A DNA stretch of 64,000 bases, from the NCBI RefSeq assembly GCF_024609245.1, contig NZ_JANJYH010000003.1, positions 1-64,000 of the forward strand, given 5' to 3'. Numbering within the stretch: the first letter of the stretch is position 1; each line of letters starts with the position of its first letter. The notes under the pieces are model-generated. The model worked only from the letters and a program-made list of their open reading frames with translations. It ran no database searches and was not told the origin of the DNA. This stretch comes from Haloarchaeobius sp. FL176 (GTDB taxonomy: Archaea > Halobacteriota > Halobacteria > Halobacteriales > Natrialbaceae). Position numbers and translations under genes: made by a program. Positions 42,938-51,426 of the stretch are shown one piece after another.

Positions 42938-43444
42938 ATGGCACCAGAGAGAGCCGACCGTGACCCCGGACGAACCATCGGACTGGGCGAGGTCGCCATC
43001 GGTGTCGCGCTGGTCGCGTTCCTGCTCGGCATCGGCGTCGTGGCGGCGGGTACGTTCCTCGTCTCGGACAACTGCGAGTCCCAGGCCGGGGTCTCGCTGA
43101 CGAAGGTAAACGAGACGGACCGTCCGGTCGTCGAGGCGGGGAACCTCTCGGAGGACGTGCAGGAGCCGGTCGGCATCGCGGTCCGGGAGAACCGGACGAT
43201 GTTCGTGACGCCCGAGCAGCACCGCAGCGAGCTAGCGAACCGGACGATTCAGTTCGAGGGCACGCTGTACGAGGTCGACGACCCGCGGGAGTTCGAGGAC
43301 TGCGGGGGCGGCACCGACGACGTGTTGCAGTTCGGCGGCTTCTGGCTGGCGGTGCTCGGCCTGACGGCGGCGGCGCTACTCGCGGTGTTGCAGTACGGCT
43401 CGAAGTGGTTCCCGTCCGACGAGGAGTACCGACGCCGGAACTGA
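42938..43444 (+). CDS. bitopic membrane protein, cytochrome c maturation-like size, unknown
   Basis: The protein has 168 residues. TM1 is near residues 18-42 (LGEVAIGVALVAFLLGIGVVAAGTF), an extracellular loop of about 80 residues contains paired Cys (SDNCES; FEDCGGG), and TM2 is near 138-156 (GFWLAVLGLTAAALLAVLQY). The loop fragment MFVTPEQHRSELANRTIQFEGTLYEVDD hints at a small OB-like fold, but I assign no family. TATA-like CTTTACT lies 28-33 bp before ATG 42938. It is convergent with the TFB gene. Confidence 0.65.
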   Translation: MAPERADRDPGRTIGLGEVAIGVALVAFLLGIGVVAAGTFLVSDNCESQAGVSLTKVNETDRPVVEAGNLSEDVQEPVGIAVRENRTMFVTPEQHRSELANRTIQFEGTLYEVDDPREFEDCGGGTDDVLQFGGFWLAVLGLTAAALLAVLQYGSKWFPSDEEYRRRN

Positions 43445-43448
43445 GCAC

Positions 43449-44420
43449 TCAGGCCGGGTGTTCGGCCTCGAGCAGCTCGTGGTAGCGGTTGCGGATGGTG
43501 ACCTCGGAGATGTTCGCGACTTCGCTGACCTCGCTCTGGGTCACCTTCTCGTTGGTGAGCAGCGAGGCAGCGTAGACGGCGGCGGCGGCGAGGCCGACCG
43601 GGGACTTCCCCGAGTGGAGCCCCTCGCGCTTGGCGGTCTCAAGCAGCTGGCGCGCCCGGCGCTCGCCCTCGTCGCTCACGCCGAGCTCGCTCGCGAAGCG
43701 GGGGACGTAGCTCACCGGGTCGGCGGGCTGTATCTCGAGGTTCAGCTCGCGGACGACGTAGCGGTACGTGCGGGCGATCTCGTCGCGTTCGACGCGGCTG
43801 ACGTTGGTCACCTCGTCGAGGCTGCGGGGCGTGCCGGCCTGGCGTGCCGCGGCGTACAGTGACGCCGTCGCGACGCCCTCGATGGAGCGGCCGGGCAGGA
43901 GGTCCTCACCGAGCGCGCGGCGGTAGATGACCGACGCCGTCTCGCGGACGTTCTTCGGGAGGCCGAGGGCGCTTGCCATGCGGTCGACCTCGCCGAGGGC
44001 CTGCTTGAGGTTGCGCTCCTTGCTGTCGCGGGTGCGGAAGCGCTCGTTCCAGGTGCGTAGCCGCTGCATCTTCTTGCGCTGGTTCGAGCTGAGCTGCCGG
44101 CCGTAGGCGTCCTTGTTCTGCCAGCCGATGTTCGTCGACAGGCCGTCGTCGTGCATCATCTTCGTCGTCGGTGCGCCGACGCGGGACTTCGAATCCTTCT
44201 CGCCGGCGTCGAACGCGCGCCACTCCGGGCCGCGGTCCACGGAGTCCTCGTCGACGACGAGGCCGCAGTCCGCACAGACGGTCTCGCCGTGTTCTTCGTC
44301 GTCGATCAGCTGCCCGCTGCACTCCGGGCAGGTCCGCAGGTTCTCGGTCGTTTCGGTCTCGGTCGTTCGCGCCTCCCGACTCTCGTCAGTCTGCTGGCGT
44401 CGGATACTCGTGTCAGTCAT
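43449..44420 (-). CDS. tfb: transcription initiation factor IIB (TFB)
   Basis: The 323-residue archaeal TFB has an N-terminal zinc ribbon with Cys31, Cys34, Cys49 and Cys52 (CPECSG...CADCG), a B-finger/reader region (DRGPEWRAFDAGEKDSKSRV) and two cyclin repeats: about 125-215 (LPKNVRETASVIYRRAL; GVATASLYAAARQAGTPRSL) and 220-315 (KSPVGLAAAAVYAASLL; SEVANISEVTIRNRYHEL). It bridges TBP-DNA to RNA polymerase. Haloarchaea carry several TFBs; which one this is cannot be told. A palindrome lies 9 bases upstream of the start codon. It is divergent from gatC. Confidence 0.96.
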   Translation of the reverse strand: MTDTSIRRQQTDESREARTTETETTENLRTCPECSGQLIDDEEHGETVCADCGLVVDEDSVDRGPEWRAFDAGEKDSKSRVGAPTTKMMHDDGLSTNIGWQNKDAYGRQLSSNQRKKMQRLRTWNERFRTRDSKERNLKQALGEVDRMASALGLPKNVRETASVIYRRALGEDLLPGRSIEGVATASLYAAARQAGTPRSLDEVTNVSRVERDEIARTYRYVVRELNLEIQPADPVSYVPRFASELGVSDEGERRARQLLETAKREGLHSGKSPVGLAAAAVYAASLLTNEKVTQSEVSEVANISEVTIRNRYHELLEAEHPA

Positions 44421-44429
44421 TGTGGGGTG

Positions 44430-44447
44430 TCTGAACGCGTGTTCAGA
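44430..44447. promoter_or_regulatory. palindrome in the tfb 5' region
   Basis: TCTGAAC 44430-44436, GCGT, GTTCAGA 44441-44447: an exact 7-bp inverted repeat starting 9 bases before the tfb ATG. The likely TATA (TTTAAG, minus strand, near 44487-44492) places it downstream of the transcript start, where a bound protein could block elongation or an RNA hairpin could mask the start. Confidence 0.45.
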
Positions 44448-44484
44448 AACGGAGGGTCGTACACAAACTGTTGCAGCGAGCAGG

Positions 44485-44492
44485 ACTTAAAC
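44485..44492 (-). promoter_or_regulatory. TATA element of tfb
   Basis: On the minus strand GCGTTTAAGTCC is centred about 68 bp upstream of the tfb ATG, giving a predicted leader of some 40 bases that includes the palindrome. Confidence 0.45.
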
Positions 44493-44632
44493 GCTTGGGC
44501 TAACTCTCGTTGGTATTTCGTGTCATCAAGTCACTGTTCGAACAGGATTTTTTGTCGATTAGGTAACTCCGGGGTAACCACCCCACCGGCCAGCCGTCAC
44601 CGACTCCCGCCCCGACCAACCCCGTATCGAAA

Positions 44633-44642
44633 CGCTTACTCG
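44633..44642 (+). promoter_or_regulatory. TATA element of gatC
   Basis: CGCTTACTCG lies 23-32 bp before the gatC ATG at 44665, consistent with a leaderless gatCA transcript. Confidence 0.45.
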
Positions 44643-44664
44643 GCGGAACCGACTTCGTTGGCGC

Positions 44665-44943
44665 ATGAGCGACACCGAGGCGACGCCCGACGACGTGCGC
44701 CACGTCGCGGAGCTGGCGCGGGTCGACCTCGACGAGGACGAGGTCGACGAGTTCGCGGACCAGTTCGCCGACATCCTCGACTACTTCGACGCCCTCGACG
44801 AGGTGCCGACGGTCGAGCGCGAGTCCGACCTCGTCAACGTGATGCGGCCCGACGAGGTGCGCGAGGGGCTGAGTCAGGCGGAGGCGCTGTCGAACGCCGA
44901 CGAGACAGAGGACGGCTACTTCAAGGGGCCGAACGTCTCATGA
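44665..44943 (+). CDS. gatC: Asp/Glu-tRNA amidotransferase subunit C
   Basis: The 92-residue protein has the GatC pattern: DVRHVAELARVDLDEDEVDEFADQFADILDYF (outlined here), then VERESDLVNVMRPDEVREGL, and the C-terminal DETEDGYFKGPNVS that wraps the partner. It stabilises GatA/GatB in the transamidation of misacylated tRNA. Its stop overlaps the gatA start (ATGA), so the subunits are translationally coupled. Confidence 0.94.
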   Translation: MSDTEATPDDVRHVAELARVDLDEDEVDEFADQFADILDYFDALDEVPTVERESDLVNVMRPDEVREGLSQAEALSNADETEDGYFKGPNVS

Positions 44944-46202
44944 GCATCTTCATCACCGAGGAGACGGTCGAGGGTGCAGACGACGGCCCGCTCGCCGGGA
45001 CCACCGTCGCCGTCAAGGACAACATCTCCACTGCCGGCATGCGGACGACCTGCGGGTCGGCGATGCTGGACGACTACGTGCCGCCGTACGACGCGACGGT
45101 CGTCGAACGGCTGAAGGAGGCCGGCGCGGACATCGTCGGGAAGACGAACATGGACGAGTTCGGGATGGGTACGACGACCGAGACCAGCGCGTTCGGCCCG
45201 ACGGAGAACCCGGTCGCCGAAGGACGCGTTCCGGGCGGCTCCTCCGGCGGGTCCGCGGCGGCAGTCGCCGCGGAGGAGGCGGACCTCGCGCTCGGCAGCG
45301 ACACCGGTGGCTCGGTGCGCTGTCCCGCCGCGTTCTGCGGCGTCGTCGGCATCAAGCCGACGTACGGGCTGGTCTCGCGCTACGGGCTCGTCGCGTACGC
45401 GAACTCCCTGGAGCAGATCGGGCCCTTCGGCGCGACCGTCGAGGAGACCGCGGCGCTGCTCGACGTCATCGCCGGTCCGGACGAGCACGACGCGACGACC
45501 CGCGAGGAAGGTGCGGACTCGAACTACGCCGCCGCCGCCGACGGCGATGTCGACGGTCTCTCCATCGGCGTCCCGACCGAACTGGTCGAGGGTGCCGACG
45601 AGGGCGTCGTGGAGACGTTCTACGACGCGCTCGACGAGCTCGAATCGCAGGGCGCGACCACCCACGAGGTCAGCCTCGAATCGGTCGAGTACGCGGTGCA
45701 AGCGTACTACGTCATCGCGATGTCCGAGGCGTCTTCGAACCTCGCGCGGTTCGACGGCGTGCGGTACGGCCAGTCGGGCGGCTACGACGGGAACTGGAAC
45801 GAGGTGTTCGGCACGGCCCGCGAGGAGGGCTTCGGTGCCGAGGTCAAGCGCCGCGTCCTGCTCGGGACGTACGCCCTCTCGGCCGGCTACCACGACAAGT
45901 ACTACAAGCAGGCACAGGACGCCCGTGCCTGGGTCAAGCAGGACTTCGACGAGGCGCTCTCGGAGGCGGACGTGCTCGCGTCGCCGACGATGCCGGTCCC
46001 ACCGATGGAGCTCGGCGAGAGCCTCTCGGACCCGCTCAAGATGTACCTCGCCGACGCCAACACCGTGCCGGTGAACCTCGCGGACCTCCCCGCCATCTCG
46101 GTGCCAGCAGGCGAGACCGACGGGCTCCCCGTCGGCCTGCAGCTCGTCGGCCCGGCCTTCGGCGAGGAGACCATCATCCGCGCCGCCAGCGCGCTCGACT
46201 GA
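44940..46202 (+). CDS. gatA: Asp/Glu-tRNA amidotransferase subunit A
   Basis: The 420-residue protein is an amidase-signature enzyme that releases ammonia from glutamine. The Ser-cisSer-Lys triad is visible: Lys26 in VAVKDNIS, the GGSSGGSAAAVAAEEADLA block (given in outline) and GSDTGGSVRCPAAF. MDEFGMGTTTETSAFGP is also conserved. The N-terminus is shorter than in bacterial GatA, as in other haloarchaeal GatA proteins. gatB lies 7 kb away at 53183. The complex makes Asn-tRNA and/or Gln-tRNA. Confidence 0.94.
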   Translation: MSIFITEETVEGADDGPLAGTTVAVKDNISTAGMRTTCGSAMLDDYVPPYDATVVERLKEAGADIVGKTNMDEFGMGTTTETSAFGPTENPVAEGRVPGGSSGGSAAAVAAEEADLALGSDTGGSVRCPAAFCGVVGIKPTYGLVSRYGLVAYANSLEQIGPFGATVEETAALLDVIAGPDEHDATTREEGADSNYAAAADGDVDGLSIGVPTELVEGADEGVVETFYDALDELESQGATTHEVSLESVEYAVQAYYVIAMSEASSNLARFDGVRYGQSGGYDGNWNEVFGTAREEGFGAEVKRRVLLGTYALSAGYHDKYYKQAQDARAWVKQDFDEALSEADVLASPTMPVPPMELGESLSDPLKMYLADANTVPVNLADLPAISVPAGETDGLPVGLQLVGPAFGEETIIRAASALD

Positions 46203-46373
46203 CGCGCACCCCGGTCCGGGACGTCGCTTGAACGTTCCGGCCACCCGCTGGTTCGACCCCGCCACCGTCCTGCGTATCGAGAGGTGAGTCGTCCACAATA
46301 GTTATATTCCGGTTCGTGGTACGTGTGGTTGAAACCGACCGCCGCGGGGGCGGCGTTCGGGGGGTGAGCAAAG

Positions 46374-46787
46374 ATGCGAATCACAGAGGAGACAGACGTC
46401 GAGTTCGACGAGTTCTCGCGAGCCTGCGACCTCGTCGAGAGATACTTCGACGACCTGATCGACGACGTAGCACTGCACGCACCGATCTCACGACGCCAGC
46501 TCGTCGCCGTGCTGGCGCGGGCCCAGCTCTCGGGGCGTGGGCTCGGTCCCGAAGAACTGCGCGAGGAGGGCGAGCTGGTCTACCAGTCCAACGACGAGAC
46601 GTTGTTCTGGCTGGACGACACGTTCTGGGCACGGCTCCGGCGACAGCACAACCTCTCGCCGGACGAGGGACGGGCCGCACGTGAGGTCCACCGCCGCATC
46701 ATCGAAGCCATCGACGGTGACGTGGGCTACTACAACAGGGAGCGCGACCCGTTCGTGCTGATCGAACGACGGTACCCGACGGCGTAG
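46374..46787 (+). CDS. hypothetical helical protein
   Basis: The 137-residue acidic, helix-rich protein (DEFSRACDLVERYFDDLIDD; ISRRQLVAVLARAQLSGRGL) is followed by FWLDDTFWARLRRQHNLSPDE. No family is recognised. GTTATATTCC near 46310-46319 is a good TATA, predicting a leader of about 35-40 bases that holds a G/C hairpin (CGCCGC/GCGGCG) and a GGGGGGTGA ribosome site just before the ATG. A structured leader is unusual here, as most starts look leaderless. Confidence 0.6.
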   Translation: MRITEETDVEFDEFSRACDLVERYFDDLIDDVALHAPISRRQLVAVLARAQLSGRGLGPEELREEGELVYQSNDETLFWLDDTFWARLRRQHNLSPDEGRAAREVHRRIIEAIDGDVGYYNRERDPFVLIERRYPTA

Positions 46788-46830
46788 TCGGGCGAAGAAC
46801 TGTACTGCGTCTCGACGGCGCTGCGAGTAG

Positions 46831-47184
46831 TTACTCCTCGTACGCGAGGTTCATTATCCACTGCGTGAAGGCGTCGGACTGCGGGTCCGCCTCCTCCTCG
46901 CCGATGTACGGCGAGAGCATGTCGCCGGCCATCAGCAGCGAGAAGTTCAGGTCGCGGGCGATTGGCGTGATGAGGTACGTGTTGTGGCCCTCGTACACCG
47001 TCTCCTCCCGGTCGACGAGTTCCTTCTCGACGAGGGACTCGGCGATGCGCGAGCCCTTGCGCGAGGAGACGTCGAGCTCCTTCCAGAAGTCGCTCTGGTG
47101 GATGCCACCGGTCTCTCTGACGAGTTCCAGACCGGCGAGCTCGTCCGCCGACAGGTCCTCTTCAGCGACGCTCACGCCGACCAC
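46831..47184 (-). CDS. winged-helix transcriptional regulator
   Basis: The protein has 117 residues from GTG 47184 (a second GTG at 47175 is equally possible). AGLELVRETGGIHQSDFWKE followed by LDVSSRKGSRIAESLVEKEL is a MarR/TrmB-like wHTH, with the wing KELVDREETVYEGHNTYLIT. The C-terminus (DMLSPYIGEEEADPQSDA) is probably dimerisation. It is similar in size to many small haloarchaeal HTH proteins. The target is unknown; the NRDE gene lies upstream on the same strand. Confidence 0.75.
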   Translation of the reverse strand: MVGVSVAEEDLSADELAGLELVRETGGIHQSDFWKELDVSSRKGSRIAESLVEKELVDREETVYEGHNTYLITPIARDLNFSLLMAGDMLSPYIGEEEADPQSDAFTQWIMNLAYEE

Positions 47185-47244
47185 CCCCGTGTCGTCGGTG
47201 CGACAGGCATGGCTATCACGTCCGTAGTACGTCGGTCGTCCCGC

Positions 47245-47991
47245 TTAAACCTGCCCTTCGAGGACCACCGGCTCGTGCGTCGTCTCACAGGGTGGGCCGT
47301 CGGCGAAGTGGTACTCGGGCTCGTCGCCGAGCACGACCAGCGAGGACGAGCGCGTGCCGAACCGGCCCTCGGGGTCGTGCACACAGACGCCGAACTCGTG
47401 GTCGCCGAGGACGGCTGCCGCTCGGTCGCGCCACTCGCGGGCGGTCTCGTCGTCACGCGGGTCGAGAGCCGTGCGAATCCGGCCGACGGCCTCGACCTGT
47501 CGCTCGCCGGGCCCGCGCCGGCCGTCGGGCACGTCGAACGTGTCGTCCGCGCCGACGTTGACGACGACGTGGACCCCGGGGTCGAACTCGGTGACGGTCA
47601 GCTCGCCGTCCCAGGAGAGCAGGGTGGCGTCGTCGGCGTCGGCGACCACGAGGTTGAACCCCTGGTACTCGTGGTCGGCTACCGCCCCCGCGACCAGTTC
47701 GGCGGCCGCGGCCGCGGACGGCTGGCGGAGGGCATCGCGGACGAGCAGGCCGCGCGAGCGTTCGCCGGCCAGGGTCGATTCGAGCCAGCGGTTCGTCAGT
47801 CCCACGAACACACCGTGTTCGTTGTAGCCGATCCAGGTCCCGCCGGCCTCCTCGTCACGGGGTGCGACGACGACCGGGTCCGTCTCGACGACGGCGGGGT
47901 CGACCGAGGGCCGCTGCAGCAGTTCGTCGCGGTTCGCGGCGACCACGACGGGCTCGTCGAAGACACGCCAGGCGAGGGTGAGCGTGCACAC
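47245..47991 (-). CDS. NRDE (TANGO2-like) family protein
   Basis: The 248-residue protein starts with the family pattern VCTLTLAWRVFDEPVVVAANRDELLQRPS (in outline), containing the name-giving NRDE, then GGTWIGYNEHGVFVGLTNR. TANGO2 homologues are implicated in haem trafficking in animals and bacteria; archaeal function is not established. The start is GTG 47991: the minus-strand TATA-like ATTTATG at 48016-48022 lies about 27 bp upstream, and the ATG at 48018 lies inside that TATA. It is divergent from coaD. Confidence 0.83.
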   Translation of the reverse strand: MCTLTLAWRVFDEPVVVAANRDELLQRPSVDPAVVETDPVVVAPRDEEAGGTWIGYNEHGVFVGLTNRWLESTLAGERSRGLLVRDALRQPSAAAAAELVAGAVADHEYQGFNLVVADADDATLLSWDGELTVTEFDPGVHVVVNVGADDTFDVPDGRRGPGERQVEAVGRIRTALDPRDDETAREWRDRAAAVLGDHEFGVCVHDPEGRFGTRSSSLVVLGDEPEYHFADGPPCETTHEPVVLEGQV

Positions 47992-48015
47992 GCCCTGCCG
48001 TACGGCGCGGACAGG

Positions 48016-48022
48016 CATAAAT
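48016..48022 (-). promoter_or_regulatory. TATA element of the NRDE gene
   Basis: On the minus strand it reads ATTTATG. Its spacing to GTG 47991 decides the start of the NRDE protein. Confidence 0.5.
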
Positions 48023-48063
48023 CGCCCCCGTGGACTAAGCCCCCGGGACGCCAAGACCGTGCC

Positions 48064-48528
48064 ATGCGAGTCGCCGTCGCCGGGACGTTCGGGCCGGTAC
48101 ACGACGGCCACCGGTCCCTGCTCGAGACCGCTCTGGAGGTCGGTGCCGACGGCGTCGTCGTCGGACTGACGAGCGACCGGTTCGCGGGCAGCAGCCGCGA
48201 GCGCGAGGTGCCCGCGTTCACCGACCGCGCCGAGGCGCTCCGGCGGGAGCTCGACGCGCTCGACCGCTGGAACCGCGACATCGAGCTCCGTGAGATAGCC
48301 AGCGAGCACGACTTCGCCGCGAGCGACGGGAGCCTCGAAGCGGTCGTCGTCTCCCGCGAGACCGCCGACGAGGTGCCGGGCCTGAACGACGAGCGACGGG
48401 CGAACGGACTCGAACCGCTGGTCGCCGTCGTCGTCCCGCTCGTGCGTGCCGAGGACGGAGAGCGCATCTCCTCGACCCGCGTGGTCGCCGGCGAGGTGGA
48501 CGAGCACGGACGACACGGCTCCGACTGA
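48064..48528 (+). CDS. coaD: phosphopantetheine adenylyltransferase (archaeal type)
   Basis: The 154-residue nucleotidyltransferase has the (T/H)xGH motif in AVAGTFGPVHDGHRSLL, GVVVGLTSDRFAGSS, and ERISSTRVVAGEVDEHG carrying the ISST(K/R) motif. It converts 4'-phosphopantetheine and ATP to dephospho-CoA in CoA synthesis. The archaeal enzymes are distinct from bacterial CoaD but share the fold. ATG 48064 opens the motif-bearing strand; the far longer frame upstream is a shadow of the NRDE gene. Confidence 0.88.
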   Translation: MRVAVAGTFGPVHDGHRSLLETALEVGADGVVVGLTSDRFAGSSREREVPAFTDRAEALRRELDALDRWNRDIELREIASEHDFAASDGSLEAVVVSRETADEVPGLNDERRANGLEPLVAVVVPLVRAEDGERISSTRVVAGEVDEHGRHGSD

Positions 48529-48605
48529 CCGGGGCAAACGATTGTCCAGCTGTCACGCCCGACCCAGGAAGCGGTTTCGTAGCCGGTTCCCAAGCGAAAC
48601 CCGAA

Positions 48606-48815
48606 ATGGGACTACTCGACTCGCTGTTCGGCGGTGAGAGGACGACCGACGACACCACGACAGACGACGGACCGGCCGTTCAGTCGGAACTGGACGCTCG
48701 TCGAGCAGCGGGGCCTGCAGGGCGTCGGGGGGTGACGCTTCTCAGCGACAGCGACGAGCACGCCCCTGCGGTCGCCCGGCTCGCGGACGAGGGCTACGAG
48801 ATTCGGACTATCTGA
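48606..48815 (+). CDS. small hypothetical protein
   Basis: The protein has 69 residues: MGLLDSLFGG, an acidic Thr/Asp linker, then a folded-looking end VTLLSDSDEHAPAVARLADEG. The C-terminal part has alpha/beta character. It is too short and generic to assign. Normal codon use and position between coaD and the convergent menE support a real gene. Confidence 0.5.
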   Translation: MGLLDSLFGGERTTDDTTTDDGPAVQSELDARRAAGPAGRRGVTLLSDSDEHAPAVARLADEGYEIRTI

Positions 48816-48830
48816 GCCGAACCGCCGAAC

Positions 48831-50354
48831 TCACTCGCGGGGGCCCCGGAGTCGAGCGCGGACCGCGTCACGGTCGACGGTCCCCGAGGCAGTCCGTGGC
48901 AGCGCGTCGGCGAACGCGACCGTCCGCGGGCGCTCGTGGTCAGCGAGGTGCTCGCGGGCGTAGTCGTCGAACGTGGCCGGCGAGCACTCACCGACGACGA
49001 GCGCGGCGACCCGGTCGCCCCACTCGGGGTCGTCGAGGCCGACGACGGCGACGTCCGTCACGCCAGGGCACTCCCGGAGCACCCGCGCGACCCGGTTCGG
49101 GTCGACGTTCTCCCCGCCCGAGACGAGCAGGTCGTCGACTCGCCCGGTCACCCAGAGCCGGCCGTCCGCGTCGCGATAGCCCACGTCGCCGGTGTGCAGC
49201 CCGAGCTCGGAGAAGGCGGCGTCGGTGTGTTCCTCGTCGAGGTACCCGTGTGTCACCTGGGGTCCGTCGGCGACGAGTTCGCCGCGCTCGCCGGGGTCGC
49301 AGGGCTCGCCGTCGGCGTCGAGGACCCGGAGGGTGACGTTCACGAGCGGCTGGCCGACCGTGCCGGGGTGCTCGCGGGCCGTCTCGGGTGGCGCGGTCGT
49401 CACCTGTGAGGACGCCTCGCTCATGCCGTAGGTGGGCCACGCGGGCACCCCACGCTCGGCGCATCGGTCGAGGAGGTCCTGGCTCGCCGGTGCGCCGCCG
49501 AGCAGGACGACCCGGAGCCGGTCGTCCGGACGCCACCCGAACCCGAGCAGTCGGTCGAGCATCGTGGGGACGAGCGAGACGCAGGTGCACCGATGGTCGC
49601 CGAGGTGCTCCGCCGTCGTCTCGGCGTCGAAGCCGCCACCGGGACCGAGGACCGTGATCGTGCCGTACAGCGTCGACCGGACGAGGGGTGCCAGCCCACC
49701 GACGTGGTAGGTCGGGAGCGGGACGAGCCAGCGGTCGTCGCGGTCGACGCCGAGACGGAACGCGGAGGCGGTGGCGCTGGCGACGAGGTTCCGTGTCGTC
49801 AGCCGCACGCCCTTCGGCCGGCCCGTCGTCCCGGAGGTGAAGACGAGGAGCGCCTCGGCGTCGGGGTCTGGGGCGTCACCGAGCGTGGGTGAGGCCGGCA
49901 GCGCGTCACTCTCGTCGCTCCCGCCGGACTCGTCGACCCACGCCGGGCCGTCCTCGTCGTCGACACTGACGGCCGTGCAGCCGTCTGGGGCGATCCCCTC
50001 GGCCATGGCTCGCGTGCCTGTCGTACAGACCAGCGCGTCGAGGTCGGCGCGGGCAGCCTGGTCCGCGAGGTCCTCGGTCGCGTTCCGGACGTTCAGCGGG
50101 ACGAGCGGCGCGCGGAGGCGGAGCGCGGCGAACAGCAGCTGCGCGACGGCGGGTCGGGTCGGCGAGAGCACGCCGAGGCGACCATCCCCGAGGGGGGGGT
50201 CGAGGCGGTCCGCGAGGTCGGCGACGGCAGCGTGGAGTTCGCGGTAGGTCCACGCCGCCCCTGTGTCGGCGGCGACGAGCGCCTCGCGCTCCGGCGTCCG
50301 GCTCGCCCGTTCGGCGAGCAGGTCGGCCGACGGCCACTCCGTCGGCGGTCTCAC
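48831..50354 (-). CDS. menE: o-succinylbenzoate--CoA ligase
   Basis: The 507-residue ANL-superfamily adenylating enzyme has the P-loop LLVFTSGTTGRPKGVRL, YGMSEASSQVT, GELVADGPQVTHGYLD, and LLVSGGENVDPNRVARVL with the hinge, ending at RTASGTVDRDAVR with a shortened A10 motif. Context (menC and menA directly upstream in the operon) makes o-succinylbenzoate the substrate. The start is GTG 50354, 31 bases after menC ends; the open frame above it is a shadow of menC. Confidence 0.88.
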   Translation of the reverse strand: MRPPTEWPSADLLAERASRTPEREALVAADTGAAWTYRELHAAVADLADRLDPPLGDGRLGVLSPTRPAVAQLLFAALRLRAPLVPLNVRNATEDLADQAARADLDALVCTTGTRAMAEGIAPDGCTAVSVDDEDGPAWVDESGGSDESDALPASPTLGDAPDPDAEALLVFTSGTTGRPKGVRLTTRNLVASATASAFRLGVDRDDRWLVPLPTYHVGGLAPLVRSTLYGTITVLGPGGGFDAETTAEHLGDHRCTCVSLVPTMLDRLLGFGWRPDDRLRVVLLGGAPASQDLLDRCAERGVPAWPTYGMSEASSQVTTAPPETAREHPGTVGQPLVNVTLRVLDADGEPCDPGERGELVADGPQVTHGYLDEEHTDAAFSELGLHTGDVGYRDADGRLWVTGRVDDLLVSGGENVDPNRVARVLRECPGVTDVAVVGLDDPEWGDRVAALVVGECSPATFDDYAREHLADHERPRTVAFADALPRTASGTVDRDAVRARLRGPRE

Positions 50355-50385
50355 CGTCGCACCACCTGCGGAGCCTGCACCCTGG

Positions 50386-51426
50386 TCACTCCCAGACCCC
50401 CTCCACACCGAGCCCCGGCTCCTGGGGGACCTCGATGACGCCGTCGTCGACCGGGCAGGGGTCCGGCCCCACGTCGGTCGAGAGCCAGTCCGCCGTCGCC
50501 AGCCCGCAGGCCGAGATACCGGGCACCGAGGCGGCGAGGTGGACCGCCGCGGTGCGTGCGACCGCCGCGTCGACCGTCGTCGTGACGACCGACGCGACCT
50601 GCTCCTCGCGGGCCTGCAAGATGGCACGCTTGGCGCGCTGGACGCCGCCGACGGCCATCGGTTTCAGGACGAGCAGGTCGGCCGCGCCGGCCTCCAGCAC
50701 CGCCTCGACGGGGTGACTCGCCAGCGACTCGTCCAGTGCGACCCCGACCCGACCGCCGCGGAGCGCGGCGTGACCGGCGAGGTCGTCCGGAGGGAGGGGT
50801 TGCTCGACGTAGCGCACCCGGGCGTCGGCGAAGGCGTCGAACGCCTCGGCCGCTTGTTCGCGGTCCCACGCGCCGTTGGCATCGACGCGGAGTTCCACGT
50901 CCGGTCCGACCGCGTCCCGGACGGCCTGCACGCGGGCCACGTCGTCGCCGACCGGGCGGGTACCGGCCTTGAGCTTCACCACGCCGTAGCCCGCGTCGAC
51001 GGCCGCCTCGGCCGCGTCGACGGTCTCCGCGCGGTCGCCGTCGCCGACCGTCGCGTTGACGGGCACGGCCTCGCGCTCGCTCTCGCGGCCGAGGAAGCGG
51101 TAGAGTGGCTCCCCCCTGCGGCCCGCCCGGAGGTCGGCCAGTGCGAGCGAGAGGCCGTGCCGGGCCGCCGGCGTGTCGACGAGGTCGCCCAGCACCTCGC
51201 CGGGTGTCGCCTCGCCCGCGTTCAGTCGGTCCGCAGCGTCGTCGAGTGCCGTCCGGCAGTCGCCCAGCGACTCGGTCCACGAGGAGAGCGGAGTCGCCTC
51301 GCCGACCCCGCTCTCGCCGCCGTCAGCGACCCTGACGAGGACGCCCTCGCGCTCGGTGATCTCGCCACGCGCCGTCGCCAGCGGCGTGGCGAGCGAGACG
51401 GCGAAGTCGCGCGTCTCTACCCGCAT
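50386..51426 (-). CDS. menC: o-succinylbenzoate synthase
   Basis: The 346-residue enolase-superfamily protein has GYGVVKLKAGTRPVGDDV with the KxK base, VELRVDANGAWDREQAAEAF with a metal Asp, RYVEQPLPPDDL, VALDESLASHP and LLVLKPMAVGGVQRA with the second catalytic Lys. It dehydrates SHCHC to o-succinylbenzoate in menaquinone synthesis. Its ATG shares the A of the menA stop (TGATG), so the two are coupled. Confidence 0.92.
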   Translation of the reverse strand: MRVETRDFAVSLATPLATARGEITEREGVLVRVADGGESGVGEATPLSSWTESLGDCRTALDDAADRLNAGEATPGEVLGDLVDTPAARHGLSLALADLRAGRRGEPLYRFLGRESEREAVPVNATVGDGDRAETVDAAEAAVDAGYGVVKLKAGTRPVGDDVARVQAVRDAVGPDVELRVDANGAWDREQAAEAFDAFADARVRYVEQPLPPDDLAGHAALRGGRVGVALDESLASHPVEAVLEAGAADLLVLKPMAVGGVQRAKRAILQAREEQVASVVTTTVDAAVARTAAVHLAASVPGISACGLATADWLSTDVGPDPCPVDDGVIEVPQEPGLGVEGVWE

